DNA from: a virus
Virus record (IMG/VR): IMGVR_UViG_3300031703_000049
Location: 1 to 25,452 of that record
Length of the DNA: 25,452 bases
Strand: one strand, 5' to 3'
Shown one piece after another: positions 22,660 through 25,452 of this stretch (within the stretch, counting starts at the first letter, position 1; every line of letters begins with the position of its first letter). The notes below the pieces were generated by a model. It ran no database searches. It had not been told where the DNA came from and saw only the letters and a list, made by a program, of their open reading frames with translations. Made by a program: the position numbers and the translations under genes.

Positions 22660-23149
22660 AATTACACGATACACTTGGGAAGGTGTACAAGAAGCAGTCA
22701 GTTCAATTGCGATGCAAATGTATAAAGACGAATGGCGCCCAGACTATATAGTGGGAATTACTCGTGGCGGTTTGATACCAGCAGTATTGCTTTCACATGT
22801 TACTGATATCCCGATGCATACATTATGTGTTCAATTAGAGTCAGATGGCTTGGAAGAGAACACAGAACATAACGCCATTATGGCAACCGATGCTTTACGA
22901 GATAACAAGAAGATTCTTATCATTGATGATATCAATCGTGGCGGTGATGCGATTCGATGGATTATGGATGATTGGCAGGATGCTATGAACATGTCAGATG
23001 ATGAACAATCAGAAGCATGGCATAATAATGTAAGATTTGCATCACTGATTGATAATCCAAATAATCAAGTAGCAATGGATTACTGTAGTTCTGAAATTGA
23101 TTTAGATGAAGATGATGTTTGGGTAGAATTCCCATGGGAAAGTAACTAA
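22652..23149 (+). CDS. Phosphoribosyltransferase (PRTase)
   Basis: 165 residues from the ATG at 22652, which follows GGAGA by 5-6 nt and overlaps the previous stop. The type I PRTase fold is visible: YIVGITRGGLIPAVLLSH (33-50) and PRPP loop ILIIDDINRGGDAI (88-101). Usual loops read (D/E)D-(x)-(x)-(D/x)TGGT; here DDINRGGD is atypical. It resembles xanthine/hypoxanthine PRTases (Gpt type), so purine salvage is the likely role, alongside NrdAB. The C-terminus has IDLDEDDVWVEFPW, typical of Gpt-like proteins. The exact base is unknown. Confidence 0.8.
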   Translation: MSKITRYTWEGVQEAVSSIAMQMYKDEWRPDYIVGITRGGLIPAVLLSHVTDIPMHTLCVQLESDGLEENTEHNAIMATDALRDNKKILIIDDINRGGDAIRWIMDDWQDAMNMSDDEQSEAWHNNVRFASLIDNPNNQVAMDYCSSEIDLDEDDVWVEFPWESN

Positions 23150-23154
23150 ACATA

Positions 23155-23469
23155 ATGAACTTAGTACCGAGATATCCTAAAAGGACACAGGAAAGACTGG
23201 CTAGACTTCGCGCTCTTGTTGTTAAGAAAGAAGTTAAAAGGCGCTTTCCATCTGATTATAGCAATGAAGAGTACTTGCAATGGACTGCTATGTCGTGTGG
23301 TACAGTACAATATGATAATGCCCCATTGATAAAGGGCACAGGACATCTAACACAGTTAGTAGACTGGTGTGATGATAATTGTAACGGAGTATACGTCATA
23401 GCCAGAGGTGAAAAAGTGTATTTCAAAGAAGAGACAGACGCGGCAATATTTGCCTTGGTATGGAAATGA
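23155..23469 (+). CDS. Hypothetical basic protein (104 aa)
   Basis: No good RBS precedes the ATG at 23155; GGGAAAG near 23136 is too far. Residues 1-40 are very basic (RYPKRTQERLARLRALVVKKEVKRRF), followed by a small domain with three Cys (MSCGTVQYDN; DWCDDNCNGVYVI). Not recognised. It overlaps the following gene, which supports translation as part of the operon. Confidence 0.55.
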   Translation: MNLVPRYPKRTQERLARLRALVVKKEVKRRFPSDYSNEEYLQWTAMSCGTVQYDNAPLIKGTGHLTQLVDWCDDNCNGVYVIARGEKVYFKEETDAAIFALVWK

Positions 23470-24050
23470 ATATAGTAAAAACAGACATAGATATTGATGT
23501 AGTTAGCCGAGATAATGTGTTAGTTCACTTTGAGCATATTCCTGCGTATATGAAGAAAAACAATGAAAAGCATAAAAGTGGAGTATATCTTCAACCTATT
23601 CCATATGACCAATTAACTGGTTTAGCATCTATTGATTATAAGGAAGCAGAGGATCGTGGTTACTTTAAATTAGATTTCTTGAACAATAGTGTGTACACTG
23701 GAATCAAAGATGAAGCACATTTACAGAAACTTCTCAATGAAGAACCTGTGTGGGATTTGTTACAACATCAGGCTGTTGTTGAAAAGTTAGCACATGTACA
23801 TCAGTATATTGATATTTTGAATACACTAAAACCAACTAGTGTTGAAGGACTTGCGGAAGTGCTTGCCATTATTCGCCCTGCGAAAAGATACTTATTGAAA
23901 AGCACTGCAAGTGAAATTAAGAAAGCGGTTTGGACGAAACCATCAGACGGGTCATATTATTTCAAGAAAGCCCACGCAATAGCATACGCAGTAAGTATTG
24001 TGGTACAACTTAATCTATTTTGCGAACAAGTTGAATCGAACGCCGTTTAA
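23460..24050 (+). CDS. Conserved phage protein with DnaE-like segments
   Basis: 196 residues from the ATG at 23460; the ATG at 23466 overlaps the previous stop as ATGA and is an equal candidate. KSGVYLQPIPYDQLTG, DRGYFKLDFLNNSVYTGI and GLAEVLAIIRPAKRYLL recall the bacterial PolIII alpha pattern of K-D-(F/L)-L-G followed by AL(x)RPG. No polymerase Asp triad or PHP domain is present, so it cannot be an active polymerase. Such orphan fragments occur in marine T4-like phages, from memory. A structural or regulatory use of the fold is possible. The last 41 nt overlap the minus-strand gene tail-to-tail. Confidence 0.5.
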   Translation: MEMNIVKTDIDIDVVSRDNVLVHFEHIPAYMKKNNEKHKSGVYLQPIPYDQLTGLASIDYKEAEDRGYFKLDFLNNSVYTGIKDEAHLQKLLNEEPVWDLLQHQAVVEKLAHVHQYIDILNTLKPTSVEGLAEVLAIIRPAKRYLLKSTASEIKKAVWTKPSDGSYYFKKAHAIAYAVSIVVQLNLFCEQVESNAV

Positions 24051-24402
24051 TTCTTTTTTGTATAATATTTGTTAGACTTGTCTCTGGTCCCCATAGTACT
24101 TCGCAATCTTTAGAGTTCATATTGAGAATACAACCTCTAAAGGGTTCTATCTGTTCTCGCAGAAATAGATTTATAGGAATCAATCTGTTAGATTCCCACC
24201 ACCATTGCTCACCAAGTTCTATGAAATATTTTCTAGTCTCTGGACTATCAAGCATTTCAAAGTTGTACATTGAGGTTATCGTTGTGTCGCTGTTTATAAT
24301 GATGCCAAGATATTCTGTATATTCTTTTTTATTGCCATATTTCACGCAAGAAAAGAATGGATAGTTATCCTGGAACCACTGTATTTTGTTTTCATCAATC
24401 AT
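24010..24402 (-). CDS. Conserved T4-like phage protein, minus strand
   Basis: 130 residues from the ATG at 24402. An upstream extension to 24519 would add aromatic low-complexity sequence crossing the promoter region, so it is rejected. The conserved block is ELGEQWWWESNRLIPINLFL, then FRGCILNMNSKDCEVLWGPE and SLTNIIQKRIKRRSIQLVR, which I recall as an uncharacterised protein of cyanophages and relatives. No SD precedes the ATG; a late box (GATAAATAT, 24417-24409) places the predicted start almost on the ATG. It is one of only two minus-strand loci here. Function unknown. Confidence 0.7.
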   Translation of the reverse strand: MIDENKIQWFQDNYPFFSCVKYGNKKEYTEYLGIIINSDTTITSMYNFEMLDSPETRKYFIELGEQWWWESNRLIPINLFLREQIEPFRGCILNMNSKDCEVLWGPETSLTNIIQKRIKRRSIQLVRKID

Positions 24403-24410
24403 ATAAATAT
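24402..24410 (+). promoter_or_regulatory. Late promoter, plus strand (distal) for the fibre gene
   Basis: TATAAATAT contains an exact TATAAATA. It overlaps the minus-strand ATG and shares bases with the opposing box at 24409-24417, making a palindromic two-way promoter. A start near 24415 would give a 40-nt leader. Confidence 0.6.
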
Positions 24411-24417
24411 ATTTATC
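24409..24417 (-). promoter_or_regulatory. Late promoter, minus strand
   Basis: On the minus strand the sequence is GATAAATAT. The predicted start (6 nt beyond the 8-bp box) is near 24404, only 2 nt before the ATG at 24402, so a near-leaderless transcript is expected. Confidence 0.62.
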
Positions 24418-24441
24418 ATAAAATAAATTCGCTCTCTGGAA

Positions 24442-24450
24442 GATAAATAC
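24442..24450 (+). promoter_or_regulatory. Late promoter, plus strand (proximal) for the fibre gene
   Basis: GATAAATAC is identical to the boxes at 350, 2569 and 4163. With T4 spacing the start falls on 24455, the A of the ATG, so the RNA would be leaderless. Confidence 0.72.
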
Positions 24451-24454
24451 ATAT

Positions 24455-25258
24455 ATGATAAACTTTAACTTATACCAATACCAAAGAGAAATAGAAATTG
24501 TTGTTGTCGATAGCGACAATCATACGACTATGACTCAATACCTGGGGAATATGCCAATGTATGATACAACTCATAAACTACATAAGGGGATAGATAATGC
24601 CCTTAGATTCAAATTTAGAGACACAGATAGAAAGTCTATAAACCTTACTAATAAAACTGTTATATGGAAAATGTATGACAGAGATTCGAGAGAAAATGTA
24701 TTGTTTAGATATTTGACTGTGACTAACGCAACTAAAGGATTGGCAAAGTTAGAAATACCAACATCGGATACTGTAATGCTTCCAGAAGGATTCTATCAGT
24801 TCGCGATGTATACTGTCGAAGATGGTGTAGAGCAAATAGTTTATACTGATACGAATGATAATGCGCATGGTACTATAGAAGTTGTTGATGATGTTTATCC
24901 AGAATTTGAAGATTCTCAGACCTCTAGTACTTTTTGGAACGATGGCACTAAGAATATTTCAACTGTTTTCGATGGTTCTGGTAATACTATCAAATCAAAA
25001 TCATTACATACGGTAGCATTGTATTTTACGGGATTCACAGGAGTCATTAAGTTAGAAGGTGATTTAAGTGAAAGTCCTAGTTCAAGTGATAATGATTGGT
25101 TTGACTTAACTCCAAGACTTATGTATGATCCATCTATTACGATCAATAATGAAACTGGTGTACAGGGTTATGTTATTCAAGCAAACGTTAACTGGTTAAG
25201 AGTTACATATCTTAGTACCGCAACTGGAACGATAGATAAAGTATTAGTGAGAAACTAA
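24455..25258 (+). CDS. Baseplate/fibre structural protein (BppU-like N-terminus)
   Basis: 267 residues. Order: strand-rich start (NFNLYQYQREIEIVVVDSDN), then the conserved KGIDNALRFKFRDTDRKSIN (44-63) and LEIPTSDTVMLPEGFYQFAM pattern of a BppU-like domain, a GTIEVVDDVYPEFE hinge (139-152), and a C-terminal beta domain (HTVALYFTGFTG; SDNDWFDL; GYVIQANVNWLRVTYLS; TGTIDKVLVRN). This matches virion fibre/baseplate proteins I recall in marine T4-like phages. The start at 24455 is supported by this full-length pattern despite the lack of an SD; GGAAG is about 12 nt away. Late promoters precede it. Confidence 0.75.
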   Translation: MINFNLYQYQREIEIVVVDSDNHTTMTQYLGNMPMYDTTHKLHKGIDNALRFKFRDTDRKSINLTNKTVIWKMYDRDSRENVLFRYLTVTNATKGLAKLEIPTSDTVMLPEGFYQFAMYTVEDGVEQIVYTDTNDNAHGTIEVVDDVYPEFEDSQTSSTFWNDGTKNISTVFDGSGNTIKSKSLHTVALYFTGFTGVIKLEGDLSESPSSSDNDWFDLTPRLMYDPSITINNETGVQGYVIQANVNWLRVTYLSTATGTIDKVLVRN

Positions 25259-25268
25259 TAACAAGCAC

Positions 25269-25297
25269 TTGACTTTTTGCTTCCAATGTAGTATCAT
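25269..25297 (+). promoter_or_regulatory. Sigma70-type promoter of the primase-like gene
   Basis: TTGACT (25269-25274), 17-bp spacer, TATCAT (25292-25297), no TG extension. CTTGACTTTT is shared with the gp32 promoter. With normal spacing +1 falls on 25304, the A of the ATG. Confidence 0.7.
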
Positions 25298-25303
25298 GTC
25301 TAT

Positions 25304-25452
25304 ATGGAACTACAACAAACTGTTTACTCATTTATACCCGGAAAGACCCGACAAAGTTCGGGCGGATGGCTTAGTTTCAATTGTCCCTGTTGTTTAGAAC
25401 AAGGCGAGAGTAGTTCAGATAAGCGAATGAGAGGTGGATTGAAGACTGAGGC
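25304..25452 (+). CDS. Primase-like protein, N-terminal zinc-finger region (partial)
   Basis: The frame runs off the right edge after 49 codons. It begins MELQQTVYSFIPGKTRQSSG, then WLSFNCPCCLEQGE and SDKRMRGGLKTEA. The pattern 'GW(x)SFN(x)(x)CC...GE...D(x)R(x)RGG' is one I recall from phage primase-like proteins with a CxxC-type zinc ribbon; here CPCC supplies the first Cys pair and the second pair would lie beyond the window. Gene 61-like primase is a possible identity, but the T4 gp61 sequence is not closely similar by eye. No SD is present and the promoter predicts a leaderless RNA. The catalytic domain is not visible. Confidence 0.5.
   Translation, partial: MELQQTVYSFIPGKTRQSSGGWLSFNCPCCLEQGESSSDKRMRGGLKTE

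Noticed and set aside
24403-24519. N-terminal extension of the minus-strand gene
   Set aside because: It crosses the divergent promoter and overlaps the start of the fibre gene; its translation is aromatic low-complexity, while the conserved pattern begins after the ATG at 24402.

Overview
The window is a piece of a T4-like myovirus genome, probably marine. This rests on recognisable T4 core proteins: gp4 (tail end only), gp16, gp17, gp32, UvsX, UvsY, NrdA, NrdB and UvsW. They are mixed with proteins I associate, from memory, with marine T4-like phages: the 480-residue protein after gp17, a BppU-like fibre protein, the gene after UvsW and a 222-residue zinc-finger protein. The DNA is AT-rich and almost fully packed with plus-strand genes, many joined by ATGA or TAATG overlaps. 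Shine-Dalgarno sites and sigma70-type promoters point to a proteobacterial host, which I cannot name.

Layout. 1-5637 is a late packaging block: end of gp4, gp16, two head-associated proteins of unknown role (one with a capsid-targeting-like N-terminus, one with a Cys-rich tandem repeat), gp17 and a conserved 480-aa protein. Late promoters of the form GATAAATAC precede several of these. 5638-12216 is replication, recombination and nucleotide supply: gp32, UvsX, a small acidic protein, UvsY, NrdA, NrdB. 12213-15364 holds small early-type genes, including a nucleotidyltransferase-cupin fusion and three ORFs of 42, 26 and 58 codons. 15420-15931 is a minus-strand pair, a probable holin plus a coupled 45-aa gene, behind a late-like promoter. 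16008-24050 is plus-strand again: an HD-type alarmone hydrolase candidate, an AAA+ ATPase, UvsW and a long run of conserved small proteins. 24010-25258 is a late island with a divergent promoter between a minus-strand gene and a fibre or baseplate protein. The window ends in the zinc-finger start of a primase-like gene.

How it fits together. gp32 coats ssDNA, UvsY loads UvsX on it, UvsW remodels branched intermediates, and NrdAB supplies dNTPs. gp16/gp17 package the product into heads finished by gp4. Two promoter vocabularies are visible. One is host-type TTGACA/TGnTATAAT, with a TTGACT variant before gp32 and the primase-like gene. The other is the T4 late-type (T/G)ATAAATA(C/T). The late sigma and clamp genes that would read the second are not in this window.

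The observations most worth checking are: a promoter whose predicted start lies inside a terminator stem (5638-5696); the CTAATA repeats in the gp32 leader; predicted leaderless starts at 24402, 24455 and 25304; the nucleotidyltransferase-cupin fusion; the ppGpp-hydrolase-like gene; and the capsid-targeting-like N-terminus at 994. No CRISPR array, tRNA, insertion sequence or integrase was seen.
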